A stretch of 64,000 nucleotides of DNA from Gammaproteobacteria bacterium UBA7310 (GTDB lineage Bacteria > Pseudomonadota > Gammaproteobacteria > Pseudomonadales > Ketobacteraceae), in the NCBI GenBank assembly GCA_002471665.1, contig DKQK01000025.1, positions 134,850-198,849 on the forward strand. The letters are read 5' to 3'. Shown here piece after piece: positions 14,736 through 23,146 of the stretch. Both the position numbers and the translations under genes were made by a program. The number at the start of each line of letters is the position of its first letter. Within the stretch, counting starts at the first letter, position 1. Under the pieces are notes generated by a model. It was not told the DNA's origin. It saw nothing but the letters and a program-made list of their open reading frames with translations, and made no database searches.

Positions 14736-17477
14736 TTACTTCTTCTTGGCTGACGATTTTTTAGCTGTTGCTTTTTTGGCCGTGGTCTTTTTGGCCGTAC
14801 TCTTCTTTTTGGCTCCGCTTGTTTTTGCCGCTGTTTTCTTGGCAGCAGACGGTTTCTTCTCCACCCATTTGCTGCCGTCGTAGGTAGCGGACCATCCGGT
14901 GGCCTTGCCCTCGGCGTTTTCCGTCATCACGTACTGCGATTTGGTTTTGCGGCTGTAACGGATAATGGCTTTATTGCCCGCACCGTCTGTTTCCGGTGCC
15001 TGCAACAGGAAGTGGTATTTCGGATCCAGTTTATCCGCCACCGATTTGACTTCCTCCACCAGTGGCGCCCGGGTCTCCCGGTGTTTGGGGAACTGGCTGG
15101 CCGCCAGGAACAGTCCGGAGGCGCCGTCGCGCAACAGGAAATGATCATCGGATTTTTCACAGGCCAGGTGCGGCATGGGAATCGGGTCGGCCTTGGGCGG
15201 CGCCACTTCACCGTTGCGCAGCAGTTTGCGGGTGTTCTTGCAGTCTGCGTTGGTACAACCGAAGTATTTACCGAAGCGTCCGGTTTTCAACTGCATGTCG
15301 GAACCGCATTTGTCGCACTCCACGATGGGGCCGTCATAGCCTTTGATTTTGAAATTACCCTGCTCGATTTCGTAACCCTCGCAATCCGGGCTGTTACCGC
15401 AGATGTGCAGTTTACGTTTCTCATCGATCAGGTAATTTTCCATGGCGGTGCCGCATTTGGGACAACGGCGTTTTTCACGCAGGGCTTTGGCTTCGCTTTC
15501 GTCATCATCGGCATTGATGGTTTCCGAACCATGGATCAGGTTCAGGGTTTCCTTGCAACGCTCCTTGGGCGGCAGCGCATAACCGGTGCAGCCCAGGAAA
15601 ACACCGGTACTGCCGGTGCGGATGGCCATGGGACGGGAACAGGCCGGGCACTCAATATCGGTCTCCACCGGTGGATTGGTGCGCATTCCACCGTCTTCGC
15701 TTTCGGCTTTTTCCAGCTTCTTGCTGAAGTCGGCGTAGAACCCGTCCAGAACCTGCTTCCATTCCAGCTTGCCCTCGGCAATCTCATCCAGCTGCTCCTC
15801 CATTTTGGCGGTGAAGCTGTAGTCCATCAGATTGTCAAAGTTTTCATTGAGACGGTCGGTAACAATATCGCCCATCTTCTCGGCGTAGAAGCGTCGATTC
15901 TCCAGCTTCACATACCCACGATCCTGAATCGTGGAAATAATGGAAGCGTAAGTGGAGGGGCGGCCAATGCCCTGCTTTTCCAGCTCTTTCACCAGGCTGG
16001 CTTCTGAGTAACGGGCCGGCGGCTTGGTGAAATGCTGGCTGGGATCCAGTTTTTTCAGATTCAGGATTTCACCAATGGCCACATCCGGCAATTCAATGTC
16101 TTCTTCGGATTTTTTGGTGCCGGGCATTTTCACCGCCAAATGGCCATCAAATTTCAGAATCCGGCCTTTGGTGCGTAATTCAAAATTTTCGGCTTTCACC
16201 GTCAGATTGGTGCTCAGGTATTCGGCCGGCGGCATCTGGCAGGCCACGAAACGCTTCCAAATCAGGTCATAGAGGCGCTGTGCGTCCGTCTCCAGGCCGG
16301 ACACATCATTAGCCAGCACACTTACGTCTGTAGGGCGAATGGCCTCGTGGGCCTCCTGTGCGCCTTCCTTGCTGGCGTATGAGAGAGGTTTTTCCGGTAC
16401 GTAGCGGGTGCCAAAATTGCCCTCTATGTAATCCCGCACATTGGCCACCGCCTCTGTACTGAGGTTGGTGGAATCGGTACGCATATAAGTGATGTAACCC
16501 GCTTCGTATAAACGTTGGGCCATCATCATGGTCTTTTTAACACTGAAACCCAGGCGGGTACTGGCTCCCTGCTGCAGGGTTGAGGTAGTGAACGGCGCCG
16601 CCGGACGGGACTTGGTGGGTTTGTCCTCTCGGCCGGCCACGGTGTAGGCCGCATTCTGCAATACCGCCAGGGCCTGATCGGTCTGCTCTTTATTAATCGG
16701 GCGGAAATTCTGGCCATTCTGCCTGGCCACCTGCAGCCGCAGTGCATCCTGTTTGGCGGTGGTGGTATCCGCATACACTTCCCAGTATTCCTCTGGAATG
16801 AAGGCACGGATTTCACGCTCACGCTCCACCACCAGTTTCACCGCAACCGACTGCACCCGGCCGGCAGACAAGCCGCGGGCGATTTTGGCCCACAACAATG
16901 GCGACACCATATAGCCGACAACACGATCGAGGAAACGCCGGGCCTGCTGTGCGTTCACCCGGTTACCGTTTACCGTCCCCGGTTCCCGGAACGCCTCCTG
17001 AATGGCGCTTTTGGTAATTTCATTAAACACCACGCGCTTGTAGCGATCCTCGTCGCCCCCGATCACTTCACGCAAGTGCCAGGCAATGGCTTCCCCTTCC
17101 CTGTCCAAATCCGTCGCGAGGTAAATGGTGTCGGCCTGTTCCGCCAGTTTCTGTAATTCGTTCACCACCTTCTGTTTGTCCGGCAGCACCTGATAGTTGG
17201 CTTCCCAGCCATGCTCCGGATCCACCCCCATGCGCCCGATCAAGGCACTGCGGGCTTTTTCCTTTTTATAGCGGGCCTTCTCTTCCGGTGCCATTTTACG
17301 GGTTAACGCTGCCTGCTTGGCACGCTCAGCCGGGTCTACCGTGGATTTTCCACTGCCGCTGGTGGGTAAGTCACGCACATGGCCCACGCTGGATTTCACC
17401 ACGAAATCCTTGCCCAGGTACTTATTGATGGTTTTCGCCTTGGCCGGCGACTCCACGATTACCAGTGACTTTCCCAT
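14736..17477 (-). CDS. topA: DNA topoisomerase I
   Basis: A 913-residue type IA topoisomerase that relaxes negative supercoils. The TOPRIM domain starts at the N terminus (SLVIVESPAKAKTINKYLG; acidic triad DLDREGE). The active-site Tyr is in GYITYMRTDSTNLS, preceded by the FTTSTLQQGAS motif. Three C-terminal zinc ribbons are visible (CPACSRP, CPKCGTA, CDKCGSD, each with its second Cys pair), then a Lys/Ala-rich tail of about 40 residues that probably binds DNA. Length is slightly above the E. coli enzyme (865) because of the tail. A GGA lies nine bases before the ATG. It corresponds to the topA position in the Pseudomonas arrangement. Confidence 0.98.
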   Translation of the reverse strand: MGKSLVIVESPAKAKTINKYLGKDFVVKSSVGHVRDLPTSGSGKSTVDPAERAKQAALTRKMAPEEKARYKKEKARSALIGRMGVDPEHGWEANYQVLPDKQKVVNELQKLAEQADTIYLATDLDREGEAIAWHLREVIGGDEDRYKRVVFNEITKSAIQEAFREPGTVNGNRVNAQQARRFLDRVVGYMVSPLLWAKIARGLSAGRVQSVAVKLVVEREREIRAFIPEEYWEVYADTTTAKQDALRLQVARQNGQNFRPINKEQTDQALAVLQNAAYTVAGREDKPTKSRPAAPFTTSTLQQGASTRLGFSVKKTMMMAQRLYEAGYITYMRTDSTNLSTEAVANVRDYIEGNFGTRYVPEKPLSYASKEGAQEAHEAIRPTDVSVLANDVSGLETDAQRLYDLIWKRFVACQMPPAEYLSTNLTVKAENFELRTKGRILKFDGHLAVKMPGTKKSEEDIELPDVAIGEILNLKKLDPSQHFTKPPARYSEASLVKELEKQGIGRPSTYASIISTIQDRGYVKLENRRFYAEKMGDIVTDRLNENFDNLMDYSFTAKMEEQLDEIAEGKLEWKQVLDGFYADFSKKLEKAESEDGGMRTNPPVETDIECPACSRPMAIRTGSTGVFLGCTGYALPPKERCKETLNLIHGSETINADDDESEAKALREKRRCPKCGTAMENYLIDEKRKLHICGNSPDCEGYEIEQGNFKIKGYDGPIVECDKCGSDMQLKTGRFGKYFGCTNADCKNTRKLLRNGEVAPPKADPIPMPHLACEKSDDHFLLRDGASGLFLAASQFPKHRETRAPLVEEVKSVADKLDPKYHFLLQAPETDGAGNKAIIRYSRKTKSQYVMTENAEGKATGWSATYDGSKWVEKKPSAAKKTAAKTSGAKKKSTAKKTTAKKATAKKSSAKKK

Positions 17478-17791
17478 AGATTAGATTCCAACCTTACTGG
17501 CTAAAAAGAATTCAATTAGTATTTCAATCTTCAACGAAAGGGCGACATATATAAGAGGTGTCAGCCCTTGGGTCAAGGGAGCGTATCGCCACCTTGACTA
17601 ATTTGTTTTTAGGATGGATTGTTGCTTTTTTCCAAATCTGGACCAAAACTTTTCCAACAGCAAGGTGGCAACCTCCTATTTTTCAATAACTTAGAAAACT
17701 GTCACAATTCAGTAATCTGCGCATTTAAGATACTGATGCGGCCTGTGGCCCACCAAAAAATATTCAATCAAGTTGATCTGGAAACCATGCA
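17478..17791. other. Divergent intergenic region upstream of topA
   Basis: This 314-base AT-rich gap separates the divergently read topA and an exported helical protein. It should hold both promoters. I see no strong inverted repeat, operator or small gene in it. Confidence 0.45.
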
Positions 17792-18520
17792 ATGGGACTG
17801 ACCCGACCACAATTCAAGATCATCACGCTGTTTGCTCTGCTGACGCTGGGCGGTGTTTTCCCCGTTCAAGCGGATGAGAATGCCCTGCACAGAGCCCAGT
17901 TCGGGAGCCAATCCACCCTGCTTGCGGTGATCATCGATTTTGAGCGCTATCGCAATGGACTGGGTGATCGCCATCTCCACCAGCAGCTCGACACCCATCT
18001 GACCCGGTTCAGACAGCACTTTGAAACACTGAGTTCAATCCAGCCCAGGCTTGCAGAGGCCCGGCGGGCAGCATTGAAACAACAATGGCAACGGGTGGCA
18101 CGGCGCCTGGGTGCCTGGCTGGTGACCATTGAACAAGGGGGGTTCATAGACCAGGAAATCACTTACCAGTACCAGGAAGAGATGACCGCATTCTGGGATC
18201 AGCTCAGCACTCAAACCAGCTCCAGTGGCCTGATCACGCCCTCTGAAGAGAGCATACTGCTATTGCAGCACAGCAATTTACGCTACCTCAATGCCCACTG
18301 GAAACTGGCACCCTATGCCCACCACCACCTTACAGAACTGGTTGCGCTGCTGGACCGGCAGGTTCAGATCCTGCAGCCGCGCACCACCGATTTACAACGC
18401 AAGTGGGCGCTGCTCAAACGGGCTCTGCTGCAGGAAGATCGCAGCATGGGCTTCATCGTCAACCGTTACAGCGGGGATTTGATTGAGCTGCTTGAGCCAC
18501 CGCTGACCACTGATTTTTGA
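17792..18520 (+). CDS. Exported helical protein, unknown function
   Basis: A 242-residue protein with an N-terminal hydrophobic stretch (FKIITLFALLTLGGVFPVQA) that reads as a signal peptide. The mature part is almost entirely helical and rich in Gln, Leu and His (RAALKQQWQRVARRLGAWL; LLLQHSNLRYLNAHW), suggesting a periplasmic helical bundle. No catalytic motif is recognisable. The ribosome-binding site is weak. Its 3' end overlaps the convergent AraC-type gene by 55 bases. Function unknown. Confidence 0.6.
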   Translation: MGLTRPQFKIITLFALLTLGGVFPVQADENALHRAQFGSQSTLLAVIIDFERYRNGLGDRHLHQQLDTHLTRFRQHFETLSSIQPRLAEARRAALKQQWQRVARRLGAWLVTIEQGGFIDQEITYQYQEEMTAFWDQLSTQTSSSGLITPSEESILLLQHSNLRYLNAHWKLAPYAHHHLTELVALLDRQVQILQPRTTDLQRKWALLKRALLQEDRSMGFIVNRYSGDLIELLEPPLTTDF

Positions 18521-19503
18521 TACTGCAGCGGCGTCGTGCCACTCCAATGACGAAAAGCACGGCTAAAGGCACTTTGCTCGGAATAGCCCAGTAACAGTGC
18601 TATCTCCGCCAGGGTTAAGTGCCGTTCTGCCAGATATTGCCGAGCCAATTGATAGCGAATGGCCTTCAGCAGCTCTTTGAACACCAGCCCCCGTTCCTGT
18701 AAGCGACGATGCAAGGTGCGCCGTGACATGGCCAGGGACCTGGCCACGGTTTCCAGCGTGGGCTCACCGCCCTGCACCGATTTCACCATGGCCTGTTGCA
18801 GGCGATCAAAGAAATCCACCTGCTGCGGCAATACCGATAGCAGCGTTTGCGCCTGTTGCTCCAGCAGCTGTTTGAGGGCCGGATCGCTGTTGGTCACCGA
18901 CAATCGCAGATAATCCACCGGAAAATGCAATTCCAACTGCGGCTGGTCAAAGGCAATGGGGCACTGAACAAACTGCTGATACTCTTGCGTGGACAGCGGT
19001 GCTGCGCAGACAAAGTTAATCCGCGTAGGCTGCAGATCCGGCTGCCCGGTCATGGCTCTGAGATTGGCGATCATGCCCATCACCAACACTTCATCCGACA
19101 ATTGGGTCGACGGCCCATACTGATTACTCCAGCACAGGCAGGCCTGATCGTGGCGTATTTCAAGGCGCGCGGTGTCACCATCATGCAGCAGGCGCTGATA
19201 ACGCTGGAACCGCTGCAGGGCCTCAGCCACCGTATCGCAGGACAGGGTCAGATAACCCAGCACCCCCACATAGGCCGGTTTGATGGACTGCCCCAGCTCC
19301 ATCCCCACCAGATGGCCGGGCAGGTGCTGCTGCAACTGCTCCAGTAAACGCCACCATTGCTGAAAACGCATGCGGCTGGCGGGCTGAAACTGCTTCAGCT
19401 CCCGTTCCAGCTCCGCTATTTGTAACTGATTGGCCGCCAGGTAATCCAACAACAGCGCGGCAAGATCGCCGCTTACATTCATATCCGCCAGTAAGGTAGG
19501 CAC
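18466..19503 (-). CDS. AraC-family transcriptional regulator (OruR/ArgR-like)
   Basis: A 345-residue regulator with the two-part layout of a common gammaproteobacterial subgroup: an N-terminal ligand-binding domain of the arabinose-binding type (HLVGMELGQSIKPAYVGVLG) and a C-terminal pair of helix-turn-helices (ETVARSLAMSRRTLHRRLQE; LAEIALLLGYSEQSAFSRAF). The family signature near the end (FRHWSGTTPLQYQ) is intact. The start appears to be GTG at 19503; an ATG eight codons later is an alternative. It is divergent from the fatty-acid hydroxylase-type gene at 19643, a plausible target. Inducer unknown. Confidence 0.9.
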   Translation of the reverse strand: MPTLLADMNVSGDLAALLLDYLAANQLQIAELERELKQFQPASRMRFQQWWRLLEQLQQHLPGHLVGMELGQSIKPAYVGVLGYLTLSCDTVAEALQRFQRYQRLLHDGDTARLEIRHDQACLCWSNQYGPSTQLSDEVLVMGMIANLRAMTGQPDLQPTRINFVCAAPLSTQEYQQFVQCPIAFDQPQLELHFPVDYLRLSVTNSDPALKQLLEQQAQTLLSVLPQQVDFFDRLQQAMVKSVQGGEPTLETVARSLAMSRRTLHRRLQERGLVFKELLKAIRYQLARQYLAERHLTLAEIALLLGYSEQSAFSRAFRHWSGTTPLQYQKSVVSGGSSSSIKSPL

Positions 19504-19642
19504 AACTCAGGTGTTCCTCGCACATTCGTAGTCATCACAACAGGCTGGCGGGAATTGTCAAAAATTAGGCCTGTCGGGTCAATCCCCAATGGATGAACGG
19601 CACTATAGTGAGCAGCATAACGACCACCCACTGGAAGCTTTT

Positions 19643-20542
19643 ATGTCTGACGTTTTACACGCTGTTTTCTTTGTCTTGGCCTTTGGCGCTGTCTTCATTG
19701 CTGTCATTCTGCTGGAGGCAGGCTACATTCGCTGGCGAGGTCGCAGCGGGGTATATCACCTGCGGGAAACCCTGGCCAACCTGGGCACCGGGTTCTCGTA
19801 CAAAATCGTCGATGGCATTGCCATTGCCCTGTTCATTCAGGCCTTTTACAGCTGGGTGTATCAGTTTGGGCTGCAGTGGAACCCTGCTCTCTCGGTTGGG
19901 AGCGTGCTGGTGCTGATTGTGCTGGTGGATTTTTGCTTTTATGTGCAGCATTACCTGATGCACAAAACACGCTGGTTCTGGGCCAGTCACGTTACTCACC
20001 ATTCATCCGAACACATGAATTTTTCCACCGCGCTGCGGCAGAATTTCACCCATGCGTTCAACGGCGCCTGGATTTTGTGGTGGATTCCGGCCGCCTTGGT
20101 GGGTTTTGACAAGGATTGGGTATTGCTGGCCATTGAAGGCAATCTGGTCTATCAGTTTTTCCTGCATACCGAGCAGGTAAAACGGCTGGGCTGGCTGGAG
20201 ACGTTTCTCAACACCCCGTCCCATCACCGGGTTCATCATGGCCGCAATCCGGCGCAGATCGATACCAATTTCGGTGGCATTTTGATTATCTGGGACAAAC
20301 TGCTGGGTACCTTCCGTGATGAGCGGGATGCGGGGCCCATTGTCTATGGCGTTACCCGGATGCCCGAGAAGCCCTACAACCCGGTGTACCTGCAATTGCA
20401 TGAATGGGCCAGCCTATGGCGGGACCTGCGCACCTATCGGGACTGGCGCATACTGGTGAAACCACCGGAATGGGTGCGCCAACAATACCCGGATACCACA
20501 TTCGAGCCGCAACAGCCCCCTAAACCGCCAGTAAGCGCTTGA
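19643..20542 (+). CDS. Sterol desaturase / fatty acid hydroxylase family membrane protein
   Basis: A 299-residue integral membrane di-iron protein. The His clusters that bind iron are clear: HYLMHKTRWFWASHVTHHSS in the middle, and HRVHHGRN later. Transmembrane segments lie at the N terminus (VFFVLAFGAVFIAVILLEAG) and around IVDGIAIALFIQAF and VLVLIVLVDFCFYV. The family hydroxylates or desaturates lipids such as alkylglycerols, sterols or fatty acids; the substrate here is not predictable. I chose the ATG at 19643, preceded by GGAAG, over an ATG 54 bases upstream. It is divergent from the AraC-type regulator. Confidence 0.85.
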   Translation: MSDVLHAVFFVLAFGAVFIAVILLEAGYIRWRGRSGVYHLRETLANLGTGFSYKIVDGIAIALFIQAFYSWVYQFGLQWNPALSVGSVLVLIVLVDFCFYVQHYLMHKTRWFWASHVTHHSSEHMNFSTALRQNFTHAFNGAWILWWIPAALVGFDKDWVLLAIEGNLVYQFFLHTEQVKRLGWLETFLNTPSHHRVHHGRNPAQIDTNFGGILIIWDKLLGTFRDERDAGPIVYGVTRMPEKPYNPVYLQLHEWASLWRDLRTYRDWRILVKPPEWVRQQYPDTTFEPQQPPKPPVSA

Positions 20543-21017
20543 GATCGTCCAGCAACTGCGTCACCTCGGCCTCATCGCCCCGCTCGTTCCAGACAATGGC
20601 GGCGCTGCGGGGCCCCAGCTCCAGCGCCAGAAAATCTTCCGTCTGCTGCTGCTGCCATTGTTCAATCAGTGCCTGCACCGCCGGTGGCGCGGTCAGGGTC
20701 ACATCCGATGATTCCCACACCAGGGTGCCGTCCCGGGTTTTACGTTGCAGCCATTCTCCTTTCACCGATGGCCCGGTCTGGTCTTCCCTGGCCACCAACT
20801 GATAGCGGTACCAGCGATGGCCATCAATATGGGGATTGCGCTGCAGCTGAGCGTTGAACTTGGTATCCCGGGTCAGTGAAATGGGGCTGATGACCACATG
20901 CTCCGCCAACGCGCGCTGACGGATGCGGGCCAGACGCCGCTCCCGGGCCGAGGGCCGCAACATGAATACGGGCCCCAGAATAAATAACATCGCCAGCCCA
21001 ATTATCAGGTAAACCAT
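20520..21017 (-). CDS. Single-pass membrane protein, unknown function
   Basis: A 165-residue protein whose first 18 residues form a hydrophobic helix (VYLIIGLAMLFILGPVFML), followed by a basic segment (ARERRLARIRQRALAEHV) that would lie in the cytoplasm. The remainder is a soluble mixed domain (HRWYRYQLVARED; AAIVWNERGDEAEV). No family is recognised. Its end overlaps the convergent hydroxylase gene by 23 bases. The opposite-strand neighbour upstream is the universal stress protein gene. Confidence 0.6.
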   Translation of the reverse strand: MVYLIIGLAMLFILGPVFMLRPSARERRLARIRQRALAEHVVISPISLTRDTKFNAQLQRNPHIDGHRWYRYQLVAREDQTGPSVKGEWLQRKTRDGTLVWESSDVTLTAPPAVQALIEQWQQQQTEDFLALELGPRSAAIVWNERGDEAEVTQLLDDLKRLLAV

Positions 21018-21034
21018 AAAACTGTATCCAACCT

Positions 21035-21063
21035 TTGACCAAAAACAACGCTTGAAATAAAAG
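21035..21063 (+). promoter_or_regulatory. Candidate sigma-70 promoter for the universal stress protein
   Basis: TTGACC (21035-21040), a 17-base spacer and TAAAAG (21058-21063) form a moderate sigma-70 match about 60 bases before the start codon. The -35 also overlaps an 8/10 FNR-like sequence, which I consider too weak to call. Confidence 0.4.
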
Positions 21064-21124
21064 TGCCGGGCATTATCTAATACATTCAGTGATTCACAAA
21101 CCCCAACCGCACAAGGATCATCCC

Positions 21125-21568
21125 ATGGGCCAATACAACCACATACTGCTGGCAGCCGATTTTAATGAAGAATCGGCAATCGTTGAGCAGCGCGCCGCAG
21201 CACTGCAGGCCACCTTTGCCGCCACCCTGAGCATTGTTCACGTACTGGAACCCATATCCATTGCCTACGGTGGAGAGTTTCCGGTGGACCTGGGGGATCT
21301 GCACAAGGAGCTGGAAAAACAGGCCATGAGCCAGCTGCGTGATTTGGGGCAACGCCTCAACGTGCCGGAAGAGCGTCAATACATGGAAGTGGGCATCACT
21401 GAGAAAGAGATTCTGCGGGTCGCTGAAGACCGGGCGGTAGACCTGATCGTAATGGGCAGCCACGGCCGTCATGGCCTGGCGCTGTTGTTGGGCTCAACCG
21501 CCAACGCCGTGCTGCATCATGCCAATATTGATGTGCTGGCGGTGCGGGTGAACAAGGATTCAAAATAA
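21125..21568 (+). CDS. Universal stress protein, UspA family
   Basis: A 147-residue cytoplasmic Usp domain. It begins NHILLAADFNEES and ends with the ATP-binding signature GSHGRHGLALLLGSTANAVL (the G-x2-G-x9-G-(S/T) pattern), then IDVLAVRV. Usp proteins accumulate in starvation and other stress, and many bind ATP. I chose the ATG at 21125, which has AAGGA eight bases upstream, rather than an in-frame ATG 36 bases earlier without a signal. Its stop overlaps the end of the convergent cysteine-cluster gene by nine bases. Confidence 0.92.
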   Translation: MGQYNHILLAADFNEESAIVEQRAAALQATFAATLSIVHVLEPISIAYGGEFPVDLGDLHKELEKQAMSQLRDLGQRLNVPEERQYMEVGITEKEILRVAEDRAVDLIVMGSHGRHGLALLLGSTANAVLHHANIDVLAVRVNKDSK

Positions 21569-22279
21569 GCGGGCTTCACCGGTTGTTACTTCGATGGCGG
21601 GCGATTCTTCTGCGTCCGTCATCAGCGGTTTCACTTTCTGCAATTGCGACTCCAGGGAATAACTCACACTGGAGGACATATCCAGGAAACTGAGCAAGGC
21701 TTTCAGGTTCGAATCCCCTTCACAGGCCTCTTTCACCCGCCCCCAAAAGGCCTCATTCAAGGTCTGCAGCTCCTGGTTCAGGCTGATCAGGCCCTGCAAT
21801 TCCCAATCCGGGCGTTGACCTGCCCGGTAGTTGAAATACTGTTTCAACAGATAAAGCGCGGTTGAGCGGATGATAAAGTCATCCTGGGACGCAAATGGCA
21901 GGTGATTGCGGGCGTTGGGCTTCAATTGCGTCAGGATCGGACAGGCGCTGGTGGCCATGATCAGCCCCATCAGAGAACGCAGGCCTTCCTCCAGCGCCGT
22001 TTCTTTTGCGTACTCACGCTCCGGAGTAACAACCCTGATCTTGGCCGTTTTTTGAGCAGGAAGGCGCTGAAAATCCGTGACCACCGCCGCCAGATCTACC
22101 GCTGCCGGGCAATATTGGCAGTCCTTTACCGTCAACGGGCAGTTGGGGCATTGGTTATGCTTGAGTTTTGCCCACTCCGGTACCTCCTGCCGCTGGGCGC
22201 TGAAATCAAATGAACGATCCACATCCACTTCATAGTGCAGCGAATTGCCTTCGATATCAAAACGATACTGAATTTTCAT
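21560..22279 (-). CDS. Cysteine-cluster protein, unknown function
   Basis: A 239-residue cytoplasmic protein. Residues 1-25 look beta-stranded (IQYRFDIEGNSLHYEVDVD). They are followed by a compact Cys cluster CPNCPLTVKDCQYCPAAVD (four Cys, candidate metal or redox site), then a helical region with ATSACPILTQLKPNARNHLP. The pattern resembles an uncharacterised gammaproteobacterial family that I cannot name with confidence. The Cys arrangement C-x2-C-x6-C-x2-C would suit zinc or an iron-sulfur cluster. It converges with and overlaps the universal stress protein gene. Confidence 0.6.
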   Translation of the reverse strand: MKIQYRFDIEGNSLHYEVDVDRSFDFSAQRQEVPEWAKLKHNQCPNCPLTVKDCQYCPAAVDLAAVVTDFQRLPAQKTAKIRVVTPEREYAKETALEEGLRSLMGLIMATSACPILTQLKPNARNHLPFASQDDFIIRSTALYLLKQYFNYRAGQRPDWELQGLISLNQELQTLNEAFWGRVKEACEGDSNLKALLSFLDMSSSVSYSLESQLQKVKPLMTDAEESPAIEVTTGEARLF

Positions 22280-22492
22280 GGTCGGTTTCCCCTGGCCTGC
22301 ATTCTAACAGTGTAGACGCGCCCACCCAGTATTCCAAAATACACTAGGTCAGCCTAACCACTTGATTGTAAACCTGGTGCCAAAATTCATGGGCGGCCGT
22401 TTTCCACTGCCAGATTTTCTGGGCTATGCTGACTACTTAGATAGAAATCATTCAGAAGCGATGTTTTTCACGCCACTGCAGGAGCGATCAGC

Positions 22493-23095
22493 GTGTCATT
22501 CGGATCTCAGTTGTCTAACCCTGGTTCCAGCTCAGTGAACCCTGACCTGGATTGGAGCCAAATCAAAGAAACCATTTCCATGCTGTGCCTGGCCATGGCT
22601 CAGATTGAGACGACCCTCACCGACAGCTCAAAATCGGTGGATGAGCTGTCGTCCACCTTTACCGGCATGGCACAGGATGCCAAAAAGGTGATGTCCCTGT
22701 GCGAACACGCAGACAGTTCCGAAAAATGGGAAACCCAGCGCAATGACATCATGAGCGCATCCCAGCAAATGCACCAGCAGATGCAGAGAGCCATTGTCGC
22801 CTTCCAGTTTTATGACCGGCTCACCCAGAAGCTGCATCACGTGAACGAGAGCCTGACTCACCTGGGTGACCTCATCAGTGACACCACCCGCCTCTACAAT
22901 CCGTCCGAATGGAGCCGCATTCAGCAGGAGATCCGCTCCAATTACACCATGGAATGCGAGCGCCTGATGTTCGACCATATTATGCAAGGTGCCACCATCC
23001 GTGAAGCACTGGAATTGTACCGTCACCAGTTTGAACAGACTGAATCCCTCACTGGCCCGGATGATGATTCCGAAGACGATATTGAGCTGTTCTGA
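22493..23095 (+). CDS. Small helical protein with CheZ-like D-x3-Q motif
   Basis: A 200-residue soluble protein, nearly all helical. The start is GTG at 22493 with GGAG about ten bases upstream. Residues 101-118 read IVAFQFYDRLTQKLHHVN; within it D108 and Q112 have the same spacing as the catalytic Asp and Gln of the CheY-P phosphatase CheZ (D-L-T-G-Q). The C terminus is an acidic stretch ending DDIELF, reminiscent of the acidic linker and terminal CheY-binding peptide of CheZ. Overall similarity to CheZ is otherwise weak, so a phosphatase role is an inference. A chemoreceptor, cheV and an HDOD/EAL gene are elsewhere in the window, but no che operon. Confidence 0.6.
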   Translation: MSFGSQLSNPGSSSVNPDLDWSQIKETISMLCLAMAQIETTLTDSSKSVDELSSTFTGMAQDAKKVMSLCEHADSSEKWETQRNDIMSASQQMHQQMQRAIVAFQFYDRLTQKLHHVNESLTHLGDLISDTTRLYNPSEWSRIQQEIRSNYTMECERLMFDHIMQGATIREALELYRHQFEQTESLTGPDDDSEDDIELF

Positions 23096-23146
23096 TTTAC
23101 TAGCTGGCTTGATCGATTCATTTTGACGGTTTATTCCCGAACCACG

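Noticed and set aside
15012..16007. 331-codon open frame antisense to topA
   Set aside because: topA is certain on the other strand; such long antisense frames are common opposite GC-rich third positions.
17619..17801. 60-codon open frame in the topA upstream region
   Set aside because: No ribosome-binding site, no family resemblance, and it runs into the better-supported exported protein gene.
21035..21048. FNR/Anr-like sequence TTGAC-CAAA-AACAA upstream of the universal stress protein gene
   Set aside because: Only 8 of 10 bases match and the left half doubles as a -35 hexamer of a sigma-70 candidate; chance is a sufficient explanation.
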